Positions 12,693 to 25,800 of a stretch of DNA of 64,000 nt are shown piece after piece. A program made the position numbers and the translations under genes. The stretch is from NCBI GenBank assembly GCA_012934845.2, contig WNNJ02001739.1, forward strand, positions 62,001-126,000. Direction: 5' to 3'. How positions within the stretch are numbered: position 1 is the stretch's first letter; the number at the start of each line of letters is the position of its first letter. The notes under the pieces are model-generated. The model searched no databases, was not told the origin of the DNA, and was given only the letters and a program-made list of their open reading frames with translations. Source of the DNA: Pomphorhynchus laevis (taxonomy: Eukaryota; Acanthocephala; Palaeacanthocephala; Echinorhynchida; Pomphorhynchidae).

Positions 12693-12840
12693 AGGTTGTT
12701 CGGAAATTGAACGACTTAATTGATCTCTTGATGTTGATTTTCATTGTTTTCTTTGCTAGGTAACTTGAGCTTGTATATATTCTGAGTGGTTATCGTAATC
12801 TGTATTGTACTTATTTTAAATTTGACTCATTTTTAAAAAG
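12693..12840. repeat. Dispersed ~150-bp repeat, copy 2
   Basis: Second copy of the 10144-10300 repeat, at roughly 85-90% identity by eye. It lies between the minus-strand gypsy RT and the start of LINE-D. Confidence 0.75.
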
Positions 12841-12845
12841 ACTGC

Positions 12846-14480
12846 ATGTACCATTTATTTTCTTATTTATACATCCATTTAGAACGTCATGCCCATCCTA
12901 ATACTATTAAACTAGTTACCGCTTTTAATGATTACAATTACTCCATAATACCGACTCGTTCAACTCACATTCTTGGTAGAACTCTTCAATGCATTACTTT
13001 ACCTGCCAATCCTAAACTGCCATCTTACTCTAATTTCACCTATGATCACGGATTATCAGATCACTGTCTGCTGTCTCTATGCCTAAATATAGGTGTCCAA
13101 CCATCTTCTACTGTAGCGTTCTCCTTCCGTTCATGGAACAAATTACAATCCGATGATCTTCTTTCCGCAATATCTCGTTCCTCCATGTCCAAGCGACAAA
13201 GTTATCAATTAACTACTAACCAGTTATTTGACTACTCTTTATTTGACTACGAATTGATCATTATCTTTGATTACATTCTTCCTCTTCATGTTCACGCTAT
13301 AAAATTATTTCATCATGCTCCTTGGTTTGATTCTGATTATAAAATATTTAAATGCAATCTTCGTCACTTTATTCGAAATTACTAGAGACATCTTAAACGC
13401 AGCAACGATCCTTGTACTCATAAATATCATCTTGAATATCGTCGACACCGACGCTCTCATTATTTTCTTATTAATCAAAAATATTGAACATTCTGACAGT
13501 ATAATCTTGCGTCTTCTTATAATACGAAAAGTTATTGGGAAATCTTAAACTCTATTCTCGCCCGCACCTCTTCATTATCGTGATGCGAACTTGATCCTAA
13601 TGCATATTCTTCTTATTTACTTCCAAAAGTATCACTCTTCAATCGTCATGTTATGTACTTCACTTTCCTTTCTGAGCTGTTTCATCTTCTGCCCGTATCT
13701 ATTGAGAAGATGTCATTTTTCCTACAAACGAATAACTCAATTAGACTTAATTTCAACTTAATTCATAAAGCTCTTATTGCTCATTTTTTAATACCTTATT
13801 TAACACTTATATTCACAGCAGCACTTATAATCCTCCCAGAAGGCCGTCATATCGTCTTTTGATCCTAGTACTCCATAATCATATCGTCATATATCCAACT
13901 TCCTAACTGTCCGCAAACTTCTCGAATGTAAGATATTATCTCAAGTCAATTCTTATATTTTCCCTTGGAATTTATATCCACATTTCTAGTCTGCTCACCG
14001 TCCAAAGCATTATACCGTGACATTATGTCGTAAAGTTCTAAGTAACCTGCTATTTTCTTGCGACCCCGATTATAGCCGTGTTATTATTTCTTTAGACCTC
14101 TCAGCAGTATTTTGATATACTTAACCACTCTTTTCTTTATATTGCTTTCGTTGTCTCTACGGTTTCTCTCGTAACACTGTTGCTTGGTTCGCGTCCTACC
14201 TCTACGAGTGAACCTGTTCCGTCGTTGTGATTCAACCTTCATGTCCATATGATGTCATTGTCCCTATTTTCTTCTCTCTTCTTGTTGGTGAATTGATGCG
14301 CAATTCACCAAAAATAAACACAACCCTTTGGGCTTCTTGCAATATGCCCAACCCTTCGGTTTTCACATCATGCAATATGCGGATGGCATCCTTTATTATT
14401 CTCATGATCACTCCTCGAATACATTTACTATGGCCTGAGCTTATTGCAAAAGTGTCAGTATAACTTCCGAGCCCAGCATT
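12846..14480 (+). mobile_element. LINE-D, CR1/L2-like non-LTR retrotransposon, decayed
   Basis: The frame 12846-13385 carries the end of an EEP endonuclease (SDHCLLSLCL, the SDH motif) and then APWFDSDYKIFKCNLRHFIR, a linker conserved in CR1/L2-group ORF2 proteins. RT remnants follow: VIVPIFFSLLVGELMRNSPK near 14245-14310 (motif B region) and QYADGILYYSHDHSSN near 14355-14400 (a YADD box with the second Asp changed to Gly). Many stops and frameshifts separate the pieces. It interrupts the interval between gypsy-like pieces at 12.2-12.7 and 14.5-14.8 kb. Confidence 0.75.
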
Positions 14481-14539
14481 AATTTGCTTTAGGTTCCTTA
14501 TTTCCCCACCTAAAGCAAGCCACAGCGCTGTTGTTTGAT

Positions 14540-14830
14540 GTGTTTGTTGTTCGAAATTTTTATGTGGTGACGTTAGTGAACTTGATGAGCACAGTCATTA
14601 TCAATTGGTACTATCTTTCTCGCCATTTCAACTGCAATTTTGATTGCTTTATTAAAACTCAATTCTGTCAATTTGATTCGAAAAAGGGCCAAGAGTTTAG
14701 CTTCGATTTTGTTTGAGCAGATAAATATAGTCATCAATGCATCGTCGTACTGCTTAGTGACTGTGTTGAAATCACATCTTGATGATTTGTGTATAATTTG
14801 AACAACCAACTACATTATTACGTAATCTGC
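14540..14830 (-). mobile_element. Possible gypsy gag-like fossil
   Basis: A 78-codon minus-strand frame ends LTELSFNKAIKIAVEMARKI, which resembles the (L)TFNKAVEIA...ME segment common in gag of the Ty3/gypsy Mag/K02A2.6 type. It has the same orientation as the RT fossil at 12.2-12.7 kb and lies on its 5' side, so the two may be one element split by LINE-D. Confidence 0.4.
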
Positions 14831-14925
14831 ATTGTGTTGCTTTTCAGTATAGAATTTCTATATCGCTTCCGTATAGCGAACTTTTTAATAATTTTAAAAG
14901 CAACTTTTTAATAATTCATCAGCTG

Positions 14926-15231
14926 TTTAACTTCATGCATTTAACTACATGCAATCACGTTAAATTAAAAACATTAATAGAAAGTGACATCATTGAAAAC
15001 AGTGAATTATTAAATTTATAATTCAAATATTAATCATTTAATATGAATTATTTAAAATATTAATAATTTATAATATTAATTTATTAAAATTTTGTAATAT
15101 TAAATGAATATATTTTAAATAATTCATAATATATAATTAATATTTGAATTATAAATTTAATAATTTACTGTTTTCAATGCTGTCACTTTTTATTAATGTT
15201 TTTAATTTAACGTGATTGCATGAAGTTAAAT
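14926..15231. repeat. Fold-back (palindromic) repeat, ~150-bp arms
   Basis: The left arm contains ATGCAATCACGTTAAATTAA and AAAGTGACA; the right arm ends with the reverse complement in the same order (TGTCACTTTTTATT, then ACGTGATTGCAT). Pairing runs almost to the centre near 15080. The outer AACTTCATGCA motif occurs 1.5 times on the left. It looks like a MITE or fold-back element. No coding potential. Confidence 0.8.
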
Positions 15232-15377
15232 TACATTAAGAAGAATTAATTTAATAAATTTAATAAGATGCAATCAAGTCAAATAAAAGCATTTATAGCG
15301 AGTGGCAGCATGAAAATCAGTGATCCGGGTAGTGGATCACACACATAACGTAGGTTTCAATAGATCGTTAAAATACG

Positions 15378-15750
15378 TGAAAAGATAAAAACGTGAAATA
15401 TTGGTCTGCGTCAGCAGCTGATCGACCAACCAAGGGTGATTAGTATTTCTTCTCGCTGTATAAAAAATAGGAAACATAATCGTGAGGATAATATCGTGCC
15501 ATTATTGGAATGATCCGCTTCCAAAATTAATATGCAGAAATGTATATCTACGCCGCTTGACCAGCCAGTCCAGTGGATGTAACATTTAATCGCGATACTG
15601 ACGTCTTGTGTTCGAATCCGATCTGCACCAGTTTACGGCGTAAGCAGAAAATAATGGTAGAGACGTGAAATGTATGTCTGCATCAGCAGCTGATGAGACC
15701 TACCTAGACTGTTTAGTATCGTTTTGCTGTATCAAGAATAAAAACACTAC
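15378..15750 (+). mobile_element. tRNA-headed SINE-like unit flanked by ~95-bp direct repeats
   Basis: Positions 15560-15630 resemble a tRNA: a box A-like CCAGTCCAGTGG and a good box B, TGTTCGAATCCGA (15608-15620). On each side lies a ~95-bp repeat (15378-15475 and 15653-15750), both holding ACGTGAAAT, TCTGC(G/A)TCAGCAGCTGAT and a TCGCTGTAT/TTGCTGTAT block. The layout is one and a third tandem units of about 275 bp. Tandem tRNA-headed units of this size are typical of small non-autonomous retroelements. Confidence 0.6.
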
Positions 15751-17250
15751 ATAAAATATATAAAATAAAAAGCCCCATAAGTCCGTTTTTAAAACCTCTT
15801 TGGGAAAAAGATCTGCAATAATATAATATGCCAGCACACTGAGCAAAAATATCACAAATGTTTGCAAAAACTCGTACATTCCATATTTCTTAGCAAGAAG
15901 TTATTTATCTAACATATATTAGTTTGCTGATAGTTTCATCGCTTATAGGAGTGATCAAATTATTCGCATAATGAAAATATTTTACTGATAATAAAGCTGT
16001 GTTTTAGTTCTTTTTGTATCGCAAAATTTACATTTTTCAAACTAATTTTATACTTTAAAAATAAATAATTTAATTAACTGGAAGAAAATGAATTATTTTT
16101 TGAGTTTCTTCAAACAGTTTTTGTTGCTACATTAATAAAAGCACTTTTTGCTAGATTAATATGTCAATGACCTATATCTCATCGTCATTGAATATAAACA
16201 CTTTTTAACTTGTTGAAATGACTAAATTATAACGTATTTAATTAATAGGCTTACAAAGCTCTTAAGTTGAGGGGTTCCGTTCAGTAATCATTTTAATGTT
16301 TAAGATTGTAGCATTATTAACTCGTCCAACAAAAAAAATTTAAATTCAAAGTTTAATTTTTATATAAAATATATCTTTCTGATAAATATTGAATACAAGG
16401 ACATTAGAAAAACATTTTCTCTGTTTCGAAATTTTTTACAAGGCAAATTTAATAAGATTTTTTAGCTAACATTTCAATAACATATGCTACTCATTACAAT
16501 TTTGTATGGACAAAATAAAAATTGAATTTTATAAAATTCATATGAACAAATAAAAATTGTTTAAATGAGAGATAAAAGGAGCCAATTACAGTTAACTTCG
16601 TTCTAAAACTGACTTATTCATATAGCTGACTTATTTAAATAGCTGAATTATTGATAAAGCTGACTTGTTTATATGCTTGAATTATTTAAAATTCAAGCAT
16701 AATTATATGCGAAAATATTTTTTAGCTGGCATTTTTATAGCTGACCTTTTTATATACCTGACTTATTTACACAACTGACTTATAAATCGTAAAATATATA
16801 GGTTTTAAGTAACAATTTTATTCAATAAGCAACTGAATTTTACAAATAGTTAAATTCTCAATAAAACTAATATTGATAATAAAAAATGTTTTTATCATTT
16901 TTTATGAAAAAAATGGATCATTTTTGATATAGAATGCAAATAACAATATTTTTTTTGGTTTTATATAATATGTAAAGTTGATGGGATGAATTCCTAGCAA
17001 ATATAATAAAACTCTTTAGCGAACATTTCAATAACATATGTTACTCATTACAATTTTGTATTTAATTGCTAAGAGGTAGAAGTGTTTTACAACTAAGAAG
17101 TTTGCATTTGTAAATATTAACCTAAACAGATTTTTAATATTTATATTAAATTATATTATATTAAATTATTTTTCTGAATGTGGAAATTAGTTGAAAAATT
17201 CTCAAATTAAATTAAATTAAAAAATATGCTTTGATTAATAAACATGAAAT
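15751..17250. other. AT-rich DNA with short repeats, no gene seen
   Basis: About 50 bp is directly repeated at 16461-16510 and 17014-17062 (shared ACATTTCAATAACATATG and CTCATTACAATTTTGTAT). Between 16610 and 16780 a loose AGCTGACTTATTTA motif recurs about seven times. No coding frame or splice-framed exon was found. Confidence 0.55.
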
Positions 17251-17252
17251 AA

Positions 17253-17624
17253 ATGCATTTAGTTTTATATAATAATGTGAGATTAGTGTTTATTATCTTG
17301 ACTGCTCAATTGTTTAAAACATTATTGAGAAATAGAAATGGTAAATTCTATTCGACAACTTTGTCGATGATCGCTGAGCCCTATTGTCATAATACAGTAT
17401 TTGAATTTTTTAAGTATTTGGCATTCGTGCAAAACAGAACATTTTTATATTTGCGAAAACTTGACTTGGTTGCGGACTCTTCTAAGAAACTAAATCTTTA
17501 TCATTATGTATATCAGTTGAATATACATCACTCCAAAACCGTACCATTTTATGAATTTGCAATAAAAGCTTGTAAAATGTTAACCTTAGAAGATGATATA
17601 TATACTTTACTGCATTCTCTTTAA
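17253..17624 (+). CDS. Unrecognised 123-codon open frame
   Basis: An open frame in AT-rich DNA encoding a protein rich in L, K, Y and F, with a hydrophobic start and a middle portion containing FLYLRKLDLVADSSKKLNLY. It matches no domain I know. The stretch LRKLDL is LRR-like, but no repeat periodicity supports that. It is longer than expected by chance at this AT content, so it may be an exon or a retroelement scrap. It lies 2.2 kb upstream of the first clear LRR exon on the same strand. Confidence 0.3.
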   Translation: MHLVLYNNVRLVFIILTAQLFKTLLRNRNGKFYSTTLSMIAEPYCHNTVFEFFKYLAFVQNRTFLYLRKLDLVADSSKKLNLYHYVYQLNIHHSKTVPFYEFAIKACKMLTLEDDIYTLLHSL

Positions 17625-19815
17625 AGATTCACCTTCACTTAATTTATGCTAAAAATTATAAACTCTTTTTAAATTTGTTTATTTCATCAAATTCAAATGA
17701 ATGTAGAGAAATGACGCTCACTTATTTTAAATTTAATTTAGGATATATTTTACCTAATGTATTTCACAAATAAATTCTGTTTAATTCCTCTTATTTCAGA
17801 TGATATATTTAATTTACATCGTATTCCTAAAGCATGCACTTTCTTTGAATTTAAGCGAAAGATGTATTACGAGATTTGACTTTGTTACTTTTACAGGATT
17901 GCAGTGAGTGTTTAAGAATAGCGATCAATGCTACCAAGCCTTTATTAATGCAGCAAATTGTGGAGACTTTCTCCACCGAAATCAATTTTAGTATAATTTT
18001 TTATGTAGAAAAATATTTACTGGAAATATTACAATAAATCAATTCAGTATTTTTTCATCCATTGAGGAACATATAAATCAACAAAATTCATACTTATAAT
18101 TGCCATCTATAGTAATCAATAAGACTCATCTTTGGATATTTGAGATATTAATGTCTACATACAAATGCCATATTATTATTTCATCTAAGAAAAGCAGATG
18201 TATAAACATGCTAATACAGTCAAGCTAATGATAAAATTCCTAATTCGGCTATTTTTTACACAGAAATTCTAGCAATTCATATTTAAAGTTTAAGTAATAA
18301 ACTATTTTATTTTCATCTAATTTCATGTAAATCCAATAATTTTGTTTATCGAATTACAGCCTTTTTATATTAAATTAAATACTATGTTATATTAGATTGA
18401 TATACCCTGTGCAATCGTTGCTATTATTAAAATTTTGATGACTATTTTTATTCTGCACGCTACAGAATAATATACGCTAACAGCAGTACACTATATTTCA
18501 GTATTGGTGGACCTCATTAGCTACTGATCCAATGCCTACGTTTCATGTTTCAGTCCTTTTAATGCTGGCTGACGATTAAAAATTAGGAAACAAACTATAG
18601 ATGACTAGTTTGAAAATTGCAATTAATTGCAAAAATAGGTAGGTTTTCAAATTGAAGGTAGAATCTTCCCCTACCAACACATATTTAATTTAAAATCAGA
18701 AATGATTTCAATTACATTTGCAAAATGTAAGACGAAAGTCTTTCATTAAATCTAAAATGTCAATAAAAGCAGACAAGTCGAGTTATCTTTAGCTAACATT
18801 TAAAGGACCGGATATATCCGGTCCTTTATATATCAGGATATCGATATACATTTATAGGACCGAAAATTTAAAGTTTAAGTAATAAATCACAGTGAGCAAA
18901 GGTCAAATTTGATAAAACCAGATGTATATCAATTGTGGTGTCAAAATCATAATAAGGTATCAAACTTCAGCTTTTTTATCATTGACTTTTGCTATATAGA
19001 ATCTAATAAATTTAAACTAATTTAAAGAATCTAATTTCACATAAATCCAATAATTTAAGCATGAATGAAAATCCTATTTTTTGCATAAATTACCAGCAGC
19101 TCTTTTACATTTTGCAAACTTTTCACACATCTATATTTGACACGATATGATTCGTTTGCTAAGGACATCTGTTAACACTAAACTCTTTTAAATTCATCTG
19201 TTTAATTATTTAAAATATATCTATATGTTATTATTAAACTTTAAATTTATGATAAACAATTAAGCTTCTTAAAACAGTTTACTAATTTTGATTAGTTTAT
19301 AAGATTCTAATTTTACTAATATCACGACTTCCACAAGTTTACAATTTTAGCTTTTGTCCAATAAAGAAATTAATATGATCGTTCTGATTTTCTTAGATCG
19401 GTTTAGACATTTTAACGAGACAAAAACTTATTTAAATTCATCTGTTTAACTAATTAAATATTATCTATATGCTTTGATTAAAGACTAAATTTATGATCCA
19501 GAATTAAGTTTCTTAAAACAATTTACTCATTTTTATTAATTTATATTTTTTAATTATTCTAATAAATCAGCTTTCACATGTTAACAATTTAAGTTATATT
19601 TGTCATAAGCATTCATATGATCGATCTAATTTTCTAAATAAAGTATCATCTGTTTAGAAATTTTTACGAGACTATAAGATATATTGACTGTTATCATACC
19701 TTAAGATCTAACAAACAAACATTTGTAGATCATACAATACCGGATATAAACAGAAAAGACAGCGAAATGTAGGTTTGTCTATTCAAAAATTTATATATTT
19801 AAACCTTAACAATAG
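17625..19815. other. AT-rich DNA, probably upstream or intron of the LRR gene
   Basis: No exon with the phase and splice pattern of the downstream gene was found. A motif TTTAAATTCATCTGTTTAA recurs near 19190 and 19435, marking a local ~245-bp duplication. The region includes the 28-bp perfect palindrome at 18801. Confidence 0.5.
18801..18828. repeat. 28-bp perfect palindrome
   Basis: TAAAGGACCGGATA followed by its exact reverse complement, with no loop. The CCGG core stands out in very AT-rich DNA. A partial echo (TATAGGACCGAAAA) lies near 18855. Confidence 0.9.
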
Positions 19816-19887
19816 TATCCTCTCTCATAATGCCATTGAGCATATATCATTTGCAAATGCCATGAGATTTTGGAAAGTACAGTACTT
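19816..19887 (+). CDS. LRR exon, 72 bp
   Basis: Preceded by AACAATAG and followed by GTAAGT, a consensus donor. It reads ILSHNAIEHISFANAM and so on to VQYL in phase 2, with the N at the LRR asparagine position. This is the most upstream clear exon of the series. Confidence 0.8.
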
Positions 19888-22800
19888 GTAAGTGATTGAA
19901 TGTTTTTACGAAATGTGTTTTCTATGAATAATCCGTTTGTTAAATTTGTTAGTTAATAAAAATCCTTTTTTAAACTTTTTTCTATAAAATCATTTTTTGT
20001 ATATATAACAAAGACTTATTAAACGCCCAGTAAGTAGTACTTTTATTTATAAAAGTAGTAAAATTCCTGTGTTTGTTTTATTATGATTATCGCGATTTTG
20101 AAATTACTCTTAATTTGTATAAAATGCAACATTTTTATTCTTTGCTTATAAGACCAATTACAAAAACCTTTTAATTTGAGTTATTAAATTTTATTTGTTA
20201 TCTCTCAATTTTAGTGCGATTGATTACAACCATTTGAGTGCATTTCAAATACAGAAATATCTAATGTTTTCGACAGAGATTATGTTCGACAAAACATTAA
20301 ATTAATATTTTTATCAATTTTTCTTTCATAGATTGGCCAACAATAACCAAATACGAATTGTTCTACTTGATTGCACATGGATCACTTTATTAAATGATAA
20401 GGATATTATTCCGGGTCGTGTCAAGTTACTGTAATATTTTTAAATAATTAAACGTTCTTACATTTATTTTTGAAAAGTGATCTGTCGTGGAATTTCATAT
20501 CGTCGATCGAGTATTATTATTGCAAATTTGATCACTTGTATGTTAAAAGTGTAATATACTGCGTAACCGTTTTGTGATGCTTTAGGAAACTACATCACAA
20601 TTTGTTTATTAATGATGATATTCTAAATATCGAAGATTTCCACGTAGAAAGATTGTAAGTTTATTAGGAGTGTAGCATTTCAAAATATAATGATTGCAAT
20701 CTATTAAAGTTTCAAAAAGATAAGTTAGAAATAACGCTATTTACGCAACCAAGATGATTACTATAATTTATATCACCGTATTATTGTATCCACCTTCAGT
20801 TACTAAAACAGAAGTATTTTGATGCAAACTATTAAGGTATCAAAAAGCTAAAGTTAAAAAAGTTCGAATTACGCAGTCAAGATGATTATCATAATTCTTA
20901 TATTCAATTTTGTATTTAATGGTTTGTAATATGTGTGATTTCCAAATCCTGGAGCATTGCATTTCATTCGGTTTCTTAAAGTTGCACATTTATAAACATT
21001 TTTAAATAAAAATCCATTGTGAATTTTAAAATTAAATTTGTGAAAATGAATTTATAAAAACAGTTTTGCGAATTGAAATGATTATCTTAAAATTTATAAT
21101 AAAAAATCTATAATAAAAAATCTGAAACAATCTATAATAAAATTAAGTTTTTATGCTTAGATTATCTGAACAAATGCACTTTAAATATTTAGATTATTTA
21201 ATATTCAGAATGATGTAGATTGAAAAAAAATAGTTTTATTCTGCTTAAGTTTACAACCTTTTACGTATTAACGTTAGTAATTATATTTCATTAGTGCGAT
21301 ATATTAAAATACAATATTGTTTTTAAGTATCGACTTGGCAAGCTTAAATTATTGTATTTTTATACTGAGTGACGTAAGATGTATTCTAATAATTTCCTTA
21401 TGAATACATAATGATTTGTTATTGTGCTGGAATGCTATAAGTTCATGTAGCAAGCATGGCAATTTTGACTATGAAAACACTCGTATTAGCGTTTCCGATT
21501 TATAAATAGATCACGCTTTTGAGATACATACCTTGCATTATAGGAAGGCATGCTGGAAGTTGATGTAGCGAGTATAGCAATTTTCAATATCAGAACACTC
21601 TTATTAGCGAATCCGATTTAAAAATAGAAGACTATTTTGAGAAACACACATTGCATTCTAGAATTAGCAAAATCAAACCAATTTAAGACAAATATTTATA
21701 AGTAATAATATTTACATTAGTAAGCTACCCAATTATTGAAGTTGATGAAATCTGAAAGATGCACTTACATTATAGATGTAACACTGATTTTGTATTTTAA
21801 CATATATTTCAACAATTAAAAATAGTAAAATATTGCATTATATTTTTTATGAGATATCTAACAGCTTGCAATTATATTTAATAATTATATTTAGATACAA
21901 TTTTTTCCGCAGTTTTAAATTTCAAAATCATTCAGTAAAAGTGTTACTAATTTCTTGCTGCTCTACTTTTTGCTTATACTCTACTTATATTGTTGCTTAT
22001 ACTCTGTTTTTGTTTGTCTAGGGACCTGTCATTCAACTATATATCGAAATTGAATTTCAAAACGTTCAATATGATTATTCGTCACTTGTAAGCATCGAGT
22101 GATAAATATTTCAAATCGATTTCCTTGTAAATACTTTTAAATTATTAAAATTTAGTACTCAAAATGCTATGCTTGAGCATGTTGATGAAAATAAAGATGA
22201 TAAACATATCGATTTGGTAAATACATTTTGCCTGGGTATTGAGCTGAATTAGACACTAAAGTTCCTATACAATGTTTGCGAATCTCAAATTATATCTACT
22301 AATATAATTATAACTTTATGTTTACTAATACTGACGATCTGAATATTTACTTGTATTTTAATTCCCAGTTTATCCACTCACGTGTATCGATGGTAATTAG
22401 TTCTATTAACTAATTTCGTAGTGTTTAGTTAATATTATTAATTAGATTCCTAAATATTTTACAGATTATTTACAATATTTGCGAATATTGTAATATTCGA
22501 CATTATAATGTCTATATATAAACAACTGGTATTTTAATTCCCAATTTGTCCACTTATATATACAGTAAATATGTTCTATTAATTTATTTCATAGCTTTTT
22601 GTTAATATTATTTATTAGATTCCTGAGCATTGCTATCACATCATATTAAGTTTATCACTTAAACAACAAATTAGGCTTTTCGTATATCTTTTAGAGATAT
22701 TTATTTTAGGTTTTTACTCTTGATAGTACTCTGATTTCATTTTTAAAAATAGTTCAAATCAGAAACTTTAATTTGTAGGCATACAATACGTCTGTGCACA

Positions 22801-25800
22801 AAATATGAGATGCAGCGAAGTATATAATTAAAAATAGAATCTTCATATAATTAAAAATATAGAATCACAGTGAAATTGTTAACGCTGGAATTTACGACTG
22901 GTGTGTTCTTCACAAATTTCAACTTTAAAAATTATATTTAAATATAAAGAATAGTATCAGATATATTTGAGGTAAACTATTATATTTTAAACGTTTTAAA
23001 AATGAAGTTTGTCGTATTAATATTTACAACCCTTCTTTAATATTTACAAATCAAATTGTTCTAGAAAATATATTTATTTTAACATATAAATTTATTAAAA
23101 ATTTGAACAAAATATATTTATTATATATTTTAGAAATTTTAGAAATTTATAATTTTAACATAAAAATAATGATAATATAATAATTTTCACAACACATTTA
23201 AACAATAATTATCGATTAAATAATTCCATCAACCCAAAAATCTTAAAATCAAATAAATAATATAATCAAATAATTATCAAATAATTCGATCAAAATTAAA
23301 ATCTTAAATATTTCTCTTTTTAAATAATTTTGGTAAATCGCACATTTATAGTCTTTGTATTTTATATTCGGTTTTAATAATTAAAGATAATTTTTAGAAC
23401 GATGTCGTCGAATGAAATTGTTATCATTTTAGGAAAAATCGCAACCACTCTGATATTTCTGGAATCACTGTAATTAAAAAAGAATTTTTACTATTTATGC
23501 AATTACAAACTTTAGTGATTTGAGTCATAATAAAATTGCTTATATCAATAGATCAGTTTTTGCGGAAGCCGGACATTTGCGTGAAATGTGGGTGTACTGT
23601 AAATTGCTATTGAAAATAAAATTGATTTGAATAGAAATCTGCTAGACAATAATATATACCACCTAGCTCAATATAGTTTCTCACCGATGAATTCTCTAAA
23701 AGTTATGTAAGTATTTAAATATTTTGCTATTTATTTAATATTTAAATAGCTATAAAATTTTATATAATTATTTATTATTTATCTTTATTTTTATTTATAT
23801 GTCCTATAAAATACATATACTCAGTTATTTGATCTGAATTGCTACTTTGTAGTTTAATGCAAGATATAAACTTTATTATGATTATTTAAAAATATATAAA
23901 GATAGATATTATACTAAACTTATATACACTAGAATACAGAGTTACTGTAGTAAACATCACTTGGAAATTACAAAAATGATTAGTAAAATGATTTCAGTAT
24001 TATAATTTAGTATTATACTAAAATATGAGTATAAATCACAGTAGGATAAGAATACTGCCGTATTCTTATCGATATTTATATGACTTAACTAATTGGAATT
24101 GATTATATACCTCTGGATCAAAAATATATTTTTAACGTAATGAGATCAACCTTGAGATCAACAGTGAGATCAACAGTAAGATAAACAGTGATTGGGATCA
24201 AATGATTTTTCAAAAATATCTTTTAATTTGTAAATTTCACGAAATCCGTCTTTATCAATTTCTCCATTAAATGTTCACATACAAGTCCAGTATTACAGTT
24301 CAAATTTATCATTAAATTATACATAAGTTGCATGATAATTATTTACCACTTTTAATAGTTAATATAAATGGATGATACTAAATAAATGGATTAAATGGAT
24401 TATACATACCAAATTTAGTCATACAAAGCTTTTGTAATAACTTTTGATAAATAGATGATACGAAAATAAAATATTTATTTCAAAAAAAGCAAATTTAGTC
24501 AAACATCACAAAAGCTTTTGCAATTATAACCGAGAAAATATTTACAATTTTGAACTTTATGCAAATGTATTTTTATAAATACTTAAGTTTCAGATTTTTA
24601 GTTTAAATGAATTAATATTGTAGAAGCAATTGATTTGATCATCTAATTTTAAACTTTACATTTCTCTAAAAGCCCATAATGAGACAATATTCATATGTAG
24701 TCTTCTAAATCGTTTATCGGCAACACGGCCATTATCATGATGCTACAATGTTGCTAATTTTAGTTTTGCTAATTTTAATTTCATCAGATAGTTAATTGCT
24801 GGTTTCGAAATAAGATAATTTGATAATTTTGTTAATCTAGTCAAGGTAATAGTCGAAATAGTCAAGTTAATAGTCAAGTCGAAATAAGAGTAATAAAAAT
24901 CACATTTCTCTCAAAAATCATAATGAAATAGTATTTCTATGTAGTATTGTGTATCCTTTATTGGCAACATGGCCATTATCATTATACTAGTGTTAGTTTT
25001 AATATTAGTTTTGTTAATTCCACTAGATAATTTTATAAGTCAATTTCACCAGTTTAGTTTATTGCTGGTTGCGAGTAAAGTATATCGAATAAATTATTTT
25101 CATTCTATATTATTCTACACTAATATTTTGTAGTGATCTGTCCAATAACCTTCTTCGAAACGTGTCTCAAGCTTTCTACAGACTCGACCTAATCGAATCA
25201 ATGTAATTGTTATAGATCATATTATTAATAATTTTACAGCTGAACACAGTAATTTGCTAGGAAATCCTTTTACATCTCACGATTTTCACCCAAAACCTAT
25301 AGCGCAATTAAAAGAATTGTAATTTTCATATATTTTAAATAATTTCGTAAACAACATGTTCACTTTAGATATTTGGAAAATCTCGACCGACCATTAGAAT
25401 ATCTTAATTATGGGCAACTCGATCAATTACAGATATTGTATGTATTAAAATTAGTATTGTGAGCAAGTTAATAATCTATTTATAGTCATTTAATACACTT
25501 TATAGAGGCAATGCATTGTAGCTTAATGACACCATATTTATCTTATAAAGACTATTAATATAAATATGCTAAATAAATATCTATTTCGTCCTGCTAATGA
25601 CCTATAAGAAAGGTTTCGAAAGTTTGATTGAAAAAGTTTGATTTACTCTAGACTTTGAAAGTTTGCAAAATCTTACTTCTACGTTTGAATGCTTTATATT
25701 ATGAAATTTAAAGTACTTATTTACTCGTTATTTTTAAGTTATAATATATTTAAAATGCGAAACATTAAAAACCTCAGTAAATATAAAAATACTCTACGTA

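Noticed and set aside
14531-14716. Plus-strand 61-codon frame
   Set aside because: Antisense to the gag-like segment and with a low-complexity composition.
22162-22222. AG/GT-bounded segment resembling an LRR exon
   Set aside because: Length 61 is not a multiple of three and the translation lacks LRR leucines.
23436-23472. Possible exon reading KNRNHSDISGIT
   Set aside because: 37 bp, breaks the phase rule kept by all neighbours; kept out although the reading is LRR-like.
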